DNA from: Actinomycetes bacterium
GTDB taxonomy: Bacteria; Actinomycetota; Acidimicrobiia; IMCC26256; JANYLB01
Assembly: GCA_025363815.1 (NCBI GenBank)
Contig: JANYLB010000056.1
Span: 1-46,967 of the forward strand
Direction of reading: 5' to 3'
DNA: 46,967 nucleotides
The position numbers and the translations under genes are program-made. Below are positions 7,940-15,617 of this stretch, in pieces. Numbering within the stretch: the first letter of the stretch is position 1; each line of letters opens with the position of its first letter. Below the pieces are notes generated by a model, which was given only the letters and a program-made list of their open reading frames with translations, did no database searches and was not told the DNA's origin.

Positions 7940-9103
7940 TCATCCGGCGGCCGCTTGGCGGATGGTCGTGCTGGTGCTCCCGACCCTGTCTCCGGTGGGA
8001 ATATTCGCCAGGGTGATCGAAACGTTTCGCGCGGTCCGGCCATGCCAGATGCGAAAGGTGACCTCGGAGCCCGGGTGCAGGGATCGGACCTTGGCTAGGA
8101 GATCGGCCATTCGGGTGACCGGGGTCGTAGCGATGGCGACGATGACATCGTCGGCGCGGAGCCCGGCGGCCGATGCGGGGCTGTTCGCACCGACTTCGGA
8201 CACGCGAACACCGCCTCCCGCCCGATCGATGGCGTCGCTACCGGTGACACCGATCCAGCCGTGACCGGCGCGACCGGTCTCGCGGAGCTGCTTGGCGACG
8301 TCACGCGCGGTTCCCATCGGAACCGCGACTCCCATGCGATCGGACCCGGTGGTGAGCACCCCGACGACGTAACCGTCTCTGTCGAGAAGAACCCCGCCCG
8401 ATGCGCCGGTCTCGATGGGCGCGTCCGTCGCGATGAGGCCGGCCCGCACCGGGGTGACGCCGGTGGACATGGTCGCGACCGACGAAACGACGCCGGTCGC
8501 GACCCAGCGGCGCGTGTCGCCGGCGGATCCGACGGCAATGACCGGTTCACCGACCTGGACGGGTCGCCCGGTGCGAGCAGAGAGCCCACCGTCGAGGGCG
8601 TCTACCCCTTCGACCTGAAGGAGCGCGAGATCGGTGGCGTGGTCGAGTCCGCGGACTGTCGCGGAGTGCAGGGCGCCATCGGCGGTGGTGACGGTGGCGG
8701 TTTTCGCGTCGCCGAGGGTCTCGCAGGTCGCGAGGACCCAACCGTCGGCGATGACGAGTCCTGACCCGCGGATCGCGCCGGCCGCGGTCGCGGCGACCAC
8801 GGCGACGACTGCCGGCGCGGCACGGGCCGCGAGCACCGCGACGGGCGTGGCGCTCGCCACCGGGTCGGGATCCGAACGATGCGATCCGAGGAGACCAGTT
8901 GCTGCGAGGACACCGGTCGCCACCAGGGCACCCGTTGCGCCGGCCGCGAGCATCAGCGCCCGTTCGCGACCCCGGCGGTGGGGGCGCGGCGGTGGGGTGG
9001 GTAGGGAGCGGGCCGACAGCTCCGACGGGTGGACCCAGAGCCGGTCGAGCGGGTCCGGGGGCGGTCCGTTCGACCCGTCGTATCCGGGATCCTCGAGCGG
9101 CAT
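7940..9103 (-). CDS. Trypsin-like/PDZ membrane protein with missing catalytic His
   Basis: 387 residues. The cytoplasmic N-terminus carries DPLDRLWVHPSEL (17-29), a motif typical of actinobacterial trypsin-like proteins. One membrane helix follows at about 49-72, then a chymotrypsin-fold domain and a C-terminal PDZ domain (about 285-375). Of the HtrA triad, Asp 158 (HATDLALL) and Ser 235 (GASGG) are present. The segment that should read like GYVLTNAHVV is GWVLATCETL, placing Glu 128 where His is expected. It is therefore probably an inactive protease-fold scaffold or binds peptides through the PDZ domain. ATG 9103 starts the conserved N-terminal motif; the longer open frame upstream overlaps the divergent moaE promoter. 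Confidence 0.82.
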   Translation of the reverse strand: MPLEDPGYDGSNGPPPDPLDRLWVHPSELSARSLPTPPPRPHRRGRERALMLAAGATGALVATGVLAATGLLGSHRSDPDPVASATPVAVLAARAAPAVVAVVAATAAGAIRGSGLVIADGWVLATCETLGDAKTATVTTADGALHSATVRGLDHATDLALLQVEGVDALDGGLSARTGRPVQVGEPVIAVGSAGDTRRWVATGVVSSVATMSTGVTPVRAGLIATDAPIETGASGGVLLDRDGYVVGVLTTGSDRMGVAVPMGTARDVAKQLRETGRAGHGWIGVTGSDAIDRAGGGVRVSEVGANSPASAAGLRADDVIVAIATTPVTRMADLLAKVRSLHPGSEVTFRIWHGRTARNVSITLANIPTGDRVGSTSTTIRQAAAG

Positions 9104-9205
9104 GGATGCGGATTGTACCGACGTCCTCAGCGAAAGAGACCGCGGCCCTTCTGTCCGGGTCCGGGCCACCGCCGGGACTCTTCTGGTGGAGTTGGCGACT
9201 TCTCG

Positions 9206-9211
9206 TACAGT
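9206..9211 (+). promoter_or_regulatory. -10 element of a leaderless moaE promoter
   Basis: TACAGT lies 7 bases before the GTG of moaE, placing the transcription start at or next to the start codon. GGAAGG between them ends only one base from GTG, too close for a normal ribosome site, which supports leaderless initiation. Confidence 0.45.
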
Positions 9212-9218
9212 GGAAGGC

Positions 9219-9728
9219 GTGTCTGTACCCCCACACGAGACTTTCGCTGACGAGACGGCGACTCGGATAGCGCTCACTCATGACCCGCTTCCGACGACCG
9301 AAGTCATCCAGTGGGCGACCACGCCCCGTTCCGGCGCCGTGGTGACGTTCATCGGCGTCGTTCGCGACCACGCCGACGCAAGAGACGGCGTGACCGGGCT
9401 GACGTACGAGGCGTACGAGGAAGAGGCCGCGGCGCGGCTCGCCGTTGTCGCCGACGGCGCTCGCGTGCGGTGGCCGGCGGTCGAGCGGATCGCGCTCGTG
9501 CATCGCCTCGGTGACCTCGCGCTGTCGGAGGCATCGGTGCTCGTCGTCATCTCGGCTCCGCATCGAGAGGCCGCGTTCGAGGCCGCCCGCTTCTGCATCG
9601 ACACGTTGAAGGCGACGGTTCCGATCTGGAAGCGCGAGCACTGGTCGGGCGGTTCCCAATGGTCCGAGACTGGTCAGCCGGTCACGTCGGTCACGGTGTT
9701 TCCGCCGTCCGTCGGTTCGGCGCGGTAG
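9219..9728 (+). CDS. moaE: Molybdopterin synthase catalytic subunit MoaE
   Basis: Transfers sulfur from MoaD thiocarboxylate to precursor Z (cPMP) to make molybdopterin. 169 residues. The family motifs are GAVVTFIGVVRD near the N-terminus, LTYEAYEEEA, IALVHRLGDLALSEASVLV, APHREAAFEA, and KATVPIWKREHW containing the catalytic lysines. The start GTG 9219 is preferred because the long upstream frame runs over the opposite-strand protease gene. No moaD or other molybdenum cofactor genes are seen in the window. It is followed closely by a small membrane protein gene and mreB. Confidence 0.92.
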   Translation: MSVPPHETFADETATRIALTHDPLPTTEVIQWATTPRSGAVVTFIGVVRDHADARDGVTGLTYEAYEEEAAARLAVVADGARVRWPAVERIALVHRLGDLALSEASVLVVISAPHREAAFEAARFCIDTLKATVPIWKREHWSGGSQWSETGQPVTSVTVFPPSVGSAR

Positions 9729-9742
9729 GGGTTCGAGGCCGA

Positions 9743-9913
9743 ATGGAGTACCTGCTGCTGGCCCTCGGATTGATCGTGGGCGGAGTCGCGATAGTGATGT
9801 TCCGGAACCGGCGTCCGACCGGGATCGACGCGAGCATCGAAGAGTTCGAGCAGAGCCTCGAGGCGATCGCACCACCGCCTCCCGACCCGCAGCGAGGGCG
9901 CCGGTCTGGGTAG
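9743..9913 (+). CDS. Small single-pass membrane protein
   Basis: 56 residues. The N-terminal helix EYLLLALGLIVGGVAIVMF is followed by RNRRP and a soluble, acidic then Pro-rich tail. The positive-inside rule predicts an outside N-terminus and a cytoplasmic tail. Family and function are not recognised. It starts 14 bases after moaE and its stop overlaps the probable mreB start, so it is likely co-translated with mreB and might have an envelope-related role. That role is inference from position. Confidence 0.6.
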   Translation: MEYLLLALGLIVGGVAIVMFRNRRPTGIDASIEEFEQSLEAIAPPPPDPQRGRRSG

Positions 9914-10913
9914 GGACCTCGCGATCGACCTCGGTACGGCGAACACCCTCGTCTACTCACGCGGCCAGGGGATCATTCTCAACGAGCCGACGGTCATCGC
10001 TCTCAACAGCCGAACTCAGGATGTGCTCGCGATGGGCCACGAGGCGTGGCAGATGATCGGGCGCACGCCCGGCTATATCGTCGCGGTCCGCCCGCTGCGC
10101 GGCGGCGCCATCACCGACTTCGATATCACCCAGCGCATGATCCGGCTGTTGTTTCAGCGAGCCGGCGTCAATCGCCTGTACCGCGCCCGAGTCCTGATCT
10201 GTGTGCCTTCGGCCATCACCCACGTCGAGCAGCGCGCAGTGCTCGAGGCGGCGCGCCGGGCCGGTGCGGCCACGACGTACCTGATCGAGCAACCGATGGC
10301 CGCGGCTATCGGCGCCGGTCTCCCGATTCACGAGCCGCTCGGAAACATGATCGTCGACGTCGGCGGCGGAACTACCGAGGTCGCGGTCATATCGCTCGGC
10401 GGCGTGGTCGCGCTAGAGGCAGTGCGGGTTGGCTCCTTCGACATCGACGCGGCCATCCAGACCTACGTGCGCCGCGAGTACGGCATCGCGATCGGCGAAC
10501 GGACTGCGGAGGAGATCAAGCTCGCGATCGGCTCGGCCGCCCCGACCGACAACGAGTACAAGGCCGAGGTCCGAGGCCGCGACCTGATGAGCGGTCTCCC
10601 GAAGACGATCATCCTCTCCCCAGAAGAAGTGCGCGACGCGATCGAGGAGCAGACCCGCGCAATCTGCGACGCGGTCATCGCCGCGCTCGGAGATACGCCG
10701 CCGGAGCTCGCGCAGGACCTGATCCTGCAGGGCATCCACCTGGTCGGCGGGGGTGGGATGCTGCGAGGGCTCGACAAGCGGATTGCCAAGGAGAGCGGCC
10801 TTCCGGTCCGGCTCGTCGAAGCGCCCCTCGAATGCGTCGTACTCGGTGCCGGCCGCTGCCTCGAGAGCTTCGACCGACTCAAGGACATGTTCATGGGATC
10901 GCCGAGATCCTGA
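9906..10913 (+). CDS. mreB: Rod-shape actin homologue MreB, probable CTG start
   Basis: Bacterial actin that organises lateral wall synthesis under the membrane. 335 residues if started at CTG 9906, giving MGRDLAIDLGTANTLVY, the usual beginning of MreB. Actin-fold signatures are present: phosphate-1 DLGTANT (8-14), the connect and phosphate-2 region IVDVGGGTTEVAVI, and the adenosine motif HLVGGGGMLRGLD. Between an in-frame stop at 9795-9797 and the phosphate-1 loop there is no ATG, GTG or TTG. The first standard start, GTG 10023, would delete the nucleotide-binding loop. GAGG at 9894-9897 is well spaced for CTG 9906. mreC and mreD are not in the window. Confidence 0.9.
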   Translation: MGRDLAIDLGTANTLVYSRGQGIILNEPTVIALNSRTQDVLAMGHEAWQMIGRTPGYIVAVRPLRGGAITDFDITQRMIRLLFQRAGVNRLYRARVLICVPSAITHVEQRAVLEAARRAGAATTYLIEQPMAAAIGAGLPIHEPLGNMIVDVGGGTTEVAVISLGGVVALEAVRVGSFDIDAAIQTYVRREYGIAIGERTAEEIKLAIGSAAPTDNEYKAEVRGRDLMSGLPKTIILSPEEVRDAIEEQTRAICDAVIAALGDTPPELAQDLILQGIHLVGGGGMLRGLDKRIAKESGLPVRLVEAPLECVVLGAGRCLESFDRLKDMFMGSPRS

Positions 10914-10949
10914 CCGACCGCACCGACCGTTCCGAGGGCGTTTCGGCGG

Positions 10950-11600
10950 TCAGGGTGCCAGATCTTCGGCTGCCTGGCGGACCTGCCAGTCGGGGTCGGT
11001 GAGAGCGGCTTCGAGCGCGGAATCGACTTCGGCGCCCTCGAACGGGGCTAGTGCGAGGACCGCCCGGCGCCGGACGGCGGGCCGGTCGCGAGTCGCGCTG
11101 AGCACGGCGGCCAAACCGGCCGGGTCACCGATCGCTCCGAGTGCCGCGACGGCTGCTTCCCTCACGAGCGGGTCTTCATGGCCGGTGGTCAGATCGATCA
11201 GGGCCCGCACGGCCCGACCACGGTTGGTCGCCGACCACGCGATCTCACCAACGGCCCAGGCCGCGGCCTCGACGACCGACCATTCCGGGTCGGCCGCCAG
11301 AGCGAGCAACGGGCCCAGGGGCACCGTTACCCCCGGAGCGAGCTCGGCGGCCCGACGTCGGACCGAAAGATCAGAATCGAGAGCTGCCCGCCGCCAGGCC
11401 CGCTCGGCCGCCGTGCGCCCCGCGCCCCGCACGATCGCTCCGAGTGCGGAGATCCGAACCCGTGGGTCGGGATCGTCGGTGCTGAGCAGCACCAGATCGG
11501 TCACCTCGGAGCGGCCTAGCCGGCCCTCGCGCCCCGTGCCGGCGGCAGCCGCGGCGCGGACGTAGGGATCCCTGCTGGCGAAAGGGGTCGATTGACTCAC
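10950..11600 (-). CDS. HEAT-repeat protein
   Basis: 216 residues made of helical-pair repeats of about 30 residues, with recurrent units such as DPDPRVRISALGAI, DPEWSVVEAAAWAVGEI, EDPLVREAAVAALGAIGD and DPDWQVRQAAEDLA. These are PBS-lyase/HEAT-like repeats, which form protein-binding solenoids. No catalytic domain is seen. The open frame runs further upstream, but GTG 11600 is chosen because repeat-like sequence begins there and it leaves a short divergent promoter to the next gene. The partner is unknown. Confidence 0.75.
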   Translation of the reverse strand: MSQSTPFASRDPYVRAAAAAGTGREGRLGRSEVTDLVLLSTDDPDPRVRISALGAIVRGAGRTAAERAWRRAALDSDLSVRRRAAELAPGVTVPLGPLLALAADPEWSVVEAAAWAVGEIAWSATNRGRAVRALIDLTTGHEDPLVREAAVAALGAIGDPAGLAAVLSATRDRPAVRRRAVLALAPFEGAEVDSALEAALTDPDWQVRQAAEDLAP

Positions 11601-11621
11601 GACAGGTTTCGTTTCACTCGG

Positions 11622-11627
11622 TACGTT
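11622..11627 (+). promoter_or_regulatory. -10 element of a leaderless promoter
   Basis: TACGTT lies 6 bases before ATG 11634. No ribosome-binding site is seen, so the transcript is probably leaderless. Confidence 0.4.
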
Positions 11628-11633
11628 CGATCC

Positions 11634-11927
11634 ATGAGTTGGCAGCAGACGGAGCCCCGGCACGGTCGCACCGTGGTCTTTCTGCTGGTAGCGGCGATAT
11701 TCGTCGTGACCGCCCTGGCTATCGCGCTCGTCTCCGGCGCGGCATCGCAGGGATCGAGATCGGGCGGGGTGATCGGCGGTGGGCCCGTTACCTCGTCTCC
11801 TGGTGGGAACTCCAACCTCGTCATCGCTCGACATCGAACCACGTCCACGGATCCGTCCGGCCGAATTGGTGATCCGCCGCCCGGTAGGCAGATTCCGGTC
11901 GATGATGCCACCGGCTTCTCTATCTAG
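11634..11927 (+). CDS. Small membrane-anchored hypothetical protein
   Basis: 97 residues. The short N-terminus MSWQQTEPRHGR precedes a membrane helix (about 13-36, VVFLLVAAIFVVTALAIALV). A Gly/Ser/Pro-rich, probably extracytoplasmic tail follows without domain signature. It is divergent from the HEAT-repeat gene. Family is not recognised. The helix and promoter-to-start spacing support it as a real gene. Confidence 0.5.
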   Translation: MSWQQTEPRHGRTVVFLLVAAIFVVTALAIALVSGAASQGSRSGGVIGGGPVTSSPGGNSNLVIARHRTTSTDPSGRIGDPPPGRQIPVDDATGFSI

Positions 11928-12039
11928 ATGGTCCGGGCTCGTCCCGTAACGGGCCCCGATCGCGTTGCCGCCGGCGTCGACGACAACGCTCGCGCTATCA
12001 CAACCCGAGAACCCGCCGGAAGAAGGCCATGCCAACGTT

Positions 12040-12222
12040 TCAGCCGGTGGCGTTTGACAGGACCAGCATGGCGATGCCGAGGACGGCCGCGATGGTTACG
12101 GCGATGACGGTGCCGATGCCGACGACCAGTCCGAAGAGCTTCCCGTAGGCGAGGACGCGGATCGGCCGCGTGGGTAGCGGTGCTGCTGCCGTGGCAGGCT
12201 GGCTGATCATGGTGCTCGTCAT
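12040..12222 (-). CDS. Small membrane protein
   Basis: 60 residues, with one C-terminal membrane helix (about 29-56, LFGLVVGIGTVIAVTIAAVLGIAMLVL). A strong ribosome site GAGGAG lies about 6 bases before ATG 12222, which makes this short frame convincing. It is divergent from the YlbL-type protease gene. Family is unknown. Confidence 0.6.
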   Translation of the reverse strand: MTSTMISQPATAAAPLPTRPIRVLAYGKLFGLVVGIGTVIAVTIAAVLGIAMLVLSNATG

Positions 12223-12285
12223 CGATCGTCTCCTCGTGGTGGACCCAGCCGCCGGCTCCGGTCTGATCCAACCGGTCGGTGGGGC

Positions 12286-13464
12286 GTGCCTCCATCCATC
12301 GGAACGGTGATCTCCGAACCTGAGGTGCCCTCGGACCGCCCCGGTCCGCCCGGGCCGCCGACACCCGCTGATCTTCCGGGTTCCCCTGGCCCGCCCCGGG
12401 GCCGCGGTCGCTGGAAACGCGCGCTCGGCGTGCTCGTCAGCCTCGTGGTGGTCGTCGCGCTCGCCGGGCTGTTCATCCCGGTCAGCTACGTGATCATCGA
12501 GCCGGGCAACGCGACGCCGGTGTCAGGTGTCGTCTCGGTGAAGGGCGCGCGGACCTATCGCTCGCGCGGCTCGTTGCTCTTCCTCACGGTCTCGGTGTCG
12601 AACGGCAAGCCGAACCTGTGGCGCTACGTCGGCGCGTCGCTCGACGACAGCGCCGAGGTGATCTCGTACCGCGACTACTTCGGTACCACGACACCGGCGC
12701 AGGACCGCAAGCTCAACGTGGCGGCGATGGACACGTCTCAGCAAGTCGCGACGCAGGTCGCGCTCGAAAAGCTGGGCTACACCGTGACCGAGACCGGGAC
12801 CGGCGCGAGGGTGATTGCGATGACCAGGGGTGCCCCGGCTGCGGGAACTCTGAAGCCGGGCGACGTCATCACCGCGGTAGACGGACAACCGGTGGAGCTT
12901 ATCGACGAGCTCGGACCGCTCGTGCGTCGGCACTTGCCTGGTGTGCCGGTTGCGCTCACGATCGAACGCGCCGGAACCGACGCCAAGGCCATGAAGCCGG
13001 AGACAGTTACGGTGACGCCGGGGGCCAACCCGAAGGCTCCTAACAAGGGTTCGGCCTACCTCGGGATCGCCGCCGAGACGCGAGATCTCAAGTTCGACTT
13101 TCCGGTCGAAGTCACGATCGATCCCGGGGCGGTGAGCGGTCCGTCGGCAGGGCTCGCGTTCACCCTTGCCATCATCGACAAGTTGACGCCCGGCAGCCTG
13201 ACCGGGGGGCGCAAGGTCGCGGTGACCGGTGAGATGCGGTCAGGCGGGACGGTGGGCGAGATTGGTGGAGTCGCCCAGAAGGCCGTCGCGGCCAAGAATG
13301 CCGGCGCCACGCTGATGCTCGTCCCCCGCTCGGAGGCCCGCGAAGCGCGCACCACTGCCGGTTCGATGAAGGTCGAGGGTGTCGCCAACCTCGACGACGC
13401 CCTCGCCGCGCTGCGGCGTTCCGGAGGCGACGCGATCGACGTGGCGGTTCCCCGAGCCGCGTAG
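12286..13464 (+). CDS. YlbL-type PDZ and Lon-like membrane serine protease
   Basis: 392 residues. A Pro-rich cytoplasmic N-terminus is followed by a membrane helix (about 46-68), an extracytoplasmic domain, a PDZ domain (about 170-240) and a C-terminal Lon-protease-like domain. The Ser-Lys dyad is visible as Ser 287 in DPGAVSGPSAGLAF and Lys 332 in IGGVAQKAVAAKNAG. In mycobacteria a homologue sits next to the UPF0182 gene, as it nearly does here. Substrates are unknown; YlbL-family proteins are linked to envelope or division quality control in some bacteria. GTG 12286 is used; GTG 12307 is an alternative. Confidence 0.88.
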   Translation: MPPSIGTVISEPEVPSDRPGPPGPPTPADLPGSPGPPRGRGRWKRALGVLVSLVVVVALAGLFIPVSYVIIEPGNATPVSGVVSVKGARTYRSRGSLLFLTVSVSNGKPNLWRYVGASLDDSAEVISYRDYFGTTTPAQDRKLNVAAMDTSQQVATQVALEKLGYTVTETGTGARVIAMTRGAPAAGTLKPGDVITAVDGQPVELIDELGPLVRRHLPGVPVALTIERAGTDAKAMKPETVTVTPGANPKAPNKGSAYLGIAAETRDLKFDFPVEVTIDPGAVSGPSAGLAFTLAIIDKLTPGSLTGGRKVAVTGEMRSGGTVGEIGGVAQKAVAAKNAGATLMLVPRSEAREARTTAGSMKVEGVANLDDALAALRRSGGDAIDVAVPRAA

Positions 13465-13544
13465 CCGGAGGGCGCCGCGCCGCTGGTCCGCAACAGAACT
13501 CGGCCCGTTTTCGCGGAGTCCGGGTTCCGGGTGCCCGTCACCAA

Positions 13545-13550
13545 TACGAT
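13545..13550 (+). promoter_or_regulatory. -10 element of a leaderless promoter
   Basis: TACGAT lies 6 bases before GTG 13557. No Shine-Dalgarno is visible in the gap. Confidence 0.45.
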
Positions 13551-13556
13551 GGTGTC

Positions 13557-15524
13557 GTGGCTGCGGACCGATCGAGGCAAGACCGTCCCGACGCGAGTGG
13601 GACGAGAGATGCAGGGCCCGACGTTCGTCGACCCGGTTCCGGAGCGACCCGCCTCACACCAGAAGAGATCACCAGCCGCGGGTTCGCGAGCGCGTTCCGG
13701 GGAGTCTCCGAGACCGAGGTCCGCAACTTCCTCCGCCGAGTGGCAGACGAGCTCGCTGCAGCGCGTGACCATGAGCGGAGCCTCGCCGAGCGGGTCGCCG
13801 CCCTGGAGGAGGAGATTCGTACCCCGCCTCCACTCACAGAGCGCCAGCTGCTCGAAGGGCTCGGTGAGGAGACCACTCGCGTGTTGCGCTCGGCCCAGGA
13901 GGCCGCTTTCGACATCCGCACCCGGGCCGAGGAGCGGAGGGCGGCGGTGCTGGAGGAGGCGCAGGACGCGTCTCGTCAGCTACGGGAAGCGGCCGAGGCG
14001 CACGCGACCGAACGAACCGACAGCGCCGATTCCGCCGCGTCCGAACGCGAACGTGAATCCATCGAACACGCAGATGCGTCTCGCGCGGCCGCCGAGCGAT
14101 CAGCCGCGGAAACCGCCGAGCGCGCCGTCGCCGATGCCGCCTCCGAGATCGAGCGCACACGCGAGGCCGGGCGCGCTTTGGTCGAAGAGGCACGGGCGGT
14201 GCGCGAGCGCGTCCTCGCCGACCTCGCGCGTAGGCGCGCGCTGATGCAGGCGCAGCTCGACGAGCTCCGAACTGGGCGGGAGCAGCTGCTCGACGCGTAC
14301 AGGGTGGTCAAGCAGACCCTGGCCGATGCGATCACCGCGCTCAGCGGGGTGGCGGCCAAGGCGCATGCAGAGGGCGGGATCGAGATCGAACCCGTGCCGG
14401 AAGACGGCATCGACTTCTCGCTCGATGCCGACGACGGACCCGTCACCGCCGACACCGCCGATACCGACGACGACGGACCCGTCGACGCGGGCGGCGACAA
14501 GGCGCCGGAACCATCGTTGGCTGCTGAACCCGATCCGATGCCACCGCTGGAGCCGGCCGGACCGCCCCTGTTGGGACACGACGAGAACCCGGCGAGCGCC
14601 ACAGCCGTTGACGCGTTGTTCGCTCGGTTGAAGGAAGGGCGCAGCGAGCCCGTGCCCGTGCCGGCGCCCGTTCCGGATTCGGATTCGGACTCGAATGTGG
14701 CCGTGGATGTGGTTGTGGACGAGGCCACCGAACCTCCGGCGACCGCCGCTGCGAACGAACCCGCGGTGAGCGTGGATCTCGTGTCAGAGGAGCCTGTGCC
14801 GGCCCGAGCAGTGGTGCCCGCTCCTGTGGTCGAGATCCCGCTCGAGTTCGCAGCTCGCGACGAAGCGGTCGCGAAAGTGCGTTCCGCGCTGGGCCGCAGG
14901 GCGAAACGCGCGTTGCAAGATGAGCAGAACGAGTTGCTCGACGGGTTGCGCAAGGCCAAAGGGCGCCCGAGTGCCGAAGCCGTGCTCCCCTCGTTGGGCG
15001 GCCAGGGCGAGACCTGGGCCGAGGTGCTCGCTCCCGCGGTCGACGAGGTGTATCGCGCCGCGACCAGGGCGATGTCGGGCGATGGATCGACCGACGGGGT
15101 CCCGCACGACTACCTCGTGGTTCTCGCGACCGACCTCGGTGCTCCCCTTCGGGATCGGCTGGTCTCGGCTTTCGCCCACAGCCCCGACGAGGGCGACGCC
15201 GAAGACGGCGACGTTGCCCAACGGGTCGGCTCCCGGTACCGAGAGTGGCGCACCCAGTCGCTCGACGGCGCGCTGTCGGATGCGCTGGTGGCCGCGTGGG
15301 CGCGCGGAACGATCGATGCCGCACCCGAAGCGGCGCGACTCCGATGGGTGACCCCCTCTGGCGGCTGTTGTCCCGATTGCGACGACGACGCCTTGGAGAC
15401 GACGCCGAGGGGTCAGGCGTTTCCGACCGGGCATTCGGCCCCGCCCGCGCACCCGGGCTGTCGTTGTGTGATCGCGGTCGAGTCCGTGTCGGCCTCGACC
15501 ACCACGACGGGAAGCGGAACCTGA
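13557..15524 (+). CDS. DivIVA-like coiled-coil protein with C-terminal phage-head-type Cys/His motif
   Basis: 655 residues in four parts. Residues 33-68 (LTPEEITSRGFASAFRG...EVRNFLRRVADEL) resemble the DivIVA/DivIVA-domain membrane-binding segment. About 65-275 is a long Ala/Glu/Arg coiled coil. About 285-460 is an acidic, Pro/Ala-rich disordered linker with DSDSDS and repeated Val/Pro. About 465-655 is a helical domain (RAKRALQDEQNELLDGLRKAKG) ending in CCPDC (604-608) and PPAHPGCRC (629-637). The C-x2-C...PPxHPxCRC pattern is the C-terminal signature of SPP1 gp7/Mu F-like head morphogenesis proteins. No other phage gene is nearby, so this looks domesticated. It lies between the YlbL-type and UPF0182 genes. 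Function is unknown; a role at poles or septum is inference from the DivIVA-like part. Confidence 0.75.
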   Translation: MAADRSRQDRPDASGTRDAGPDVRRPGSGATRLTPEEITSRGFASAFRGVSETEVRNFLRRVADELAAARDHERSLAERVAALEEEIRTPPPLTERQLLEGLGEETTRVLRSAQEAAFDIRTRAEERRAAVLEEAQDASRQLREAAEAHATERTDSADSAASERERESIEHADASRAAAERSAAETAERAVADAASEIERTREAGRALVEEARAVRERVLADLARRRALMQAQLDELRTGREQLLDAYRVVKQTLADAITALSGVAAKAHAEGGIEIEPVPEDGIDFSLDADDGPVTADTADTDDDGPVDAGGDKAPEPSLAAEPDPMPPLEPAGPPLLGHDENPASATAVDALFARLKEGRSEPVPVPAPVPDSDSDSNVAVDVVVDEATEPPATAAANEPAVSVDLVSEEPVPARAVVPAPVVEIPLEFAARDEAVAKVRSALGRRAKRALQDEQNELLDGLRKAKGRPSAEAVLPSLGGQGETWAEVLAPAVDEVYRAATRAMSGDGSTDGVPHDYLVVLATDLGAPLRDRLVSAFAHSPDEGDAEDGDVAQRVGSRYREWRTQSLDGALSDALVAAWARGTIDAAPEAARLRWVTPSGGCCPDCDDDALETTPRGQAFPTGHSAPPAHPGCRCVIAVESVSASTTTTGSGT

Positions 15525-15604
15525 TGACCCAGCTGGCTCCACCGCCCACTCGGTGTCTTTGCGGGCGTCTCGGCTCCCGCGCCGAGTTCGACTCGCCGGA
15601 CCTC

Positions 15605-15610
15605 TAGCAT
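15605..15610 (+). promoter_or_regulatory. -10 element of a leaderless UPF0182 promoter
   Basis: TAGCAT lies 7 bases before GTG 15618, with no ribosome site between. Confidence 0.4.
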
Positions 15611-15617
15611 CCCTTCC

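Noticed and set aside
13557-15524. Prophage remnant
   Set aside because: Only one phage-like C-terminal motif is present; there are no integrase, capsid, portal or attachment sites around it.
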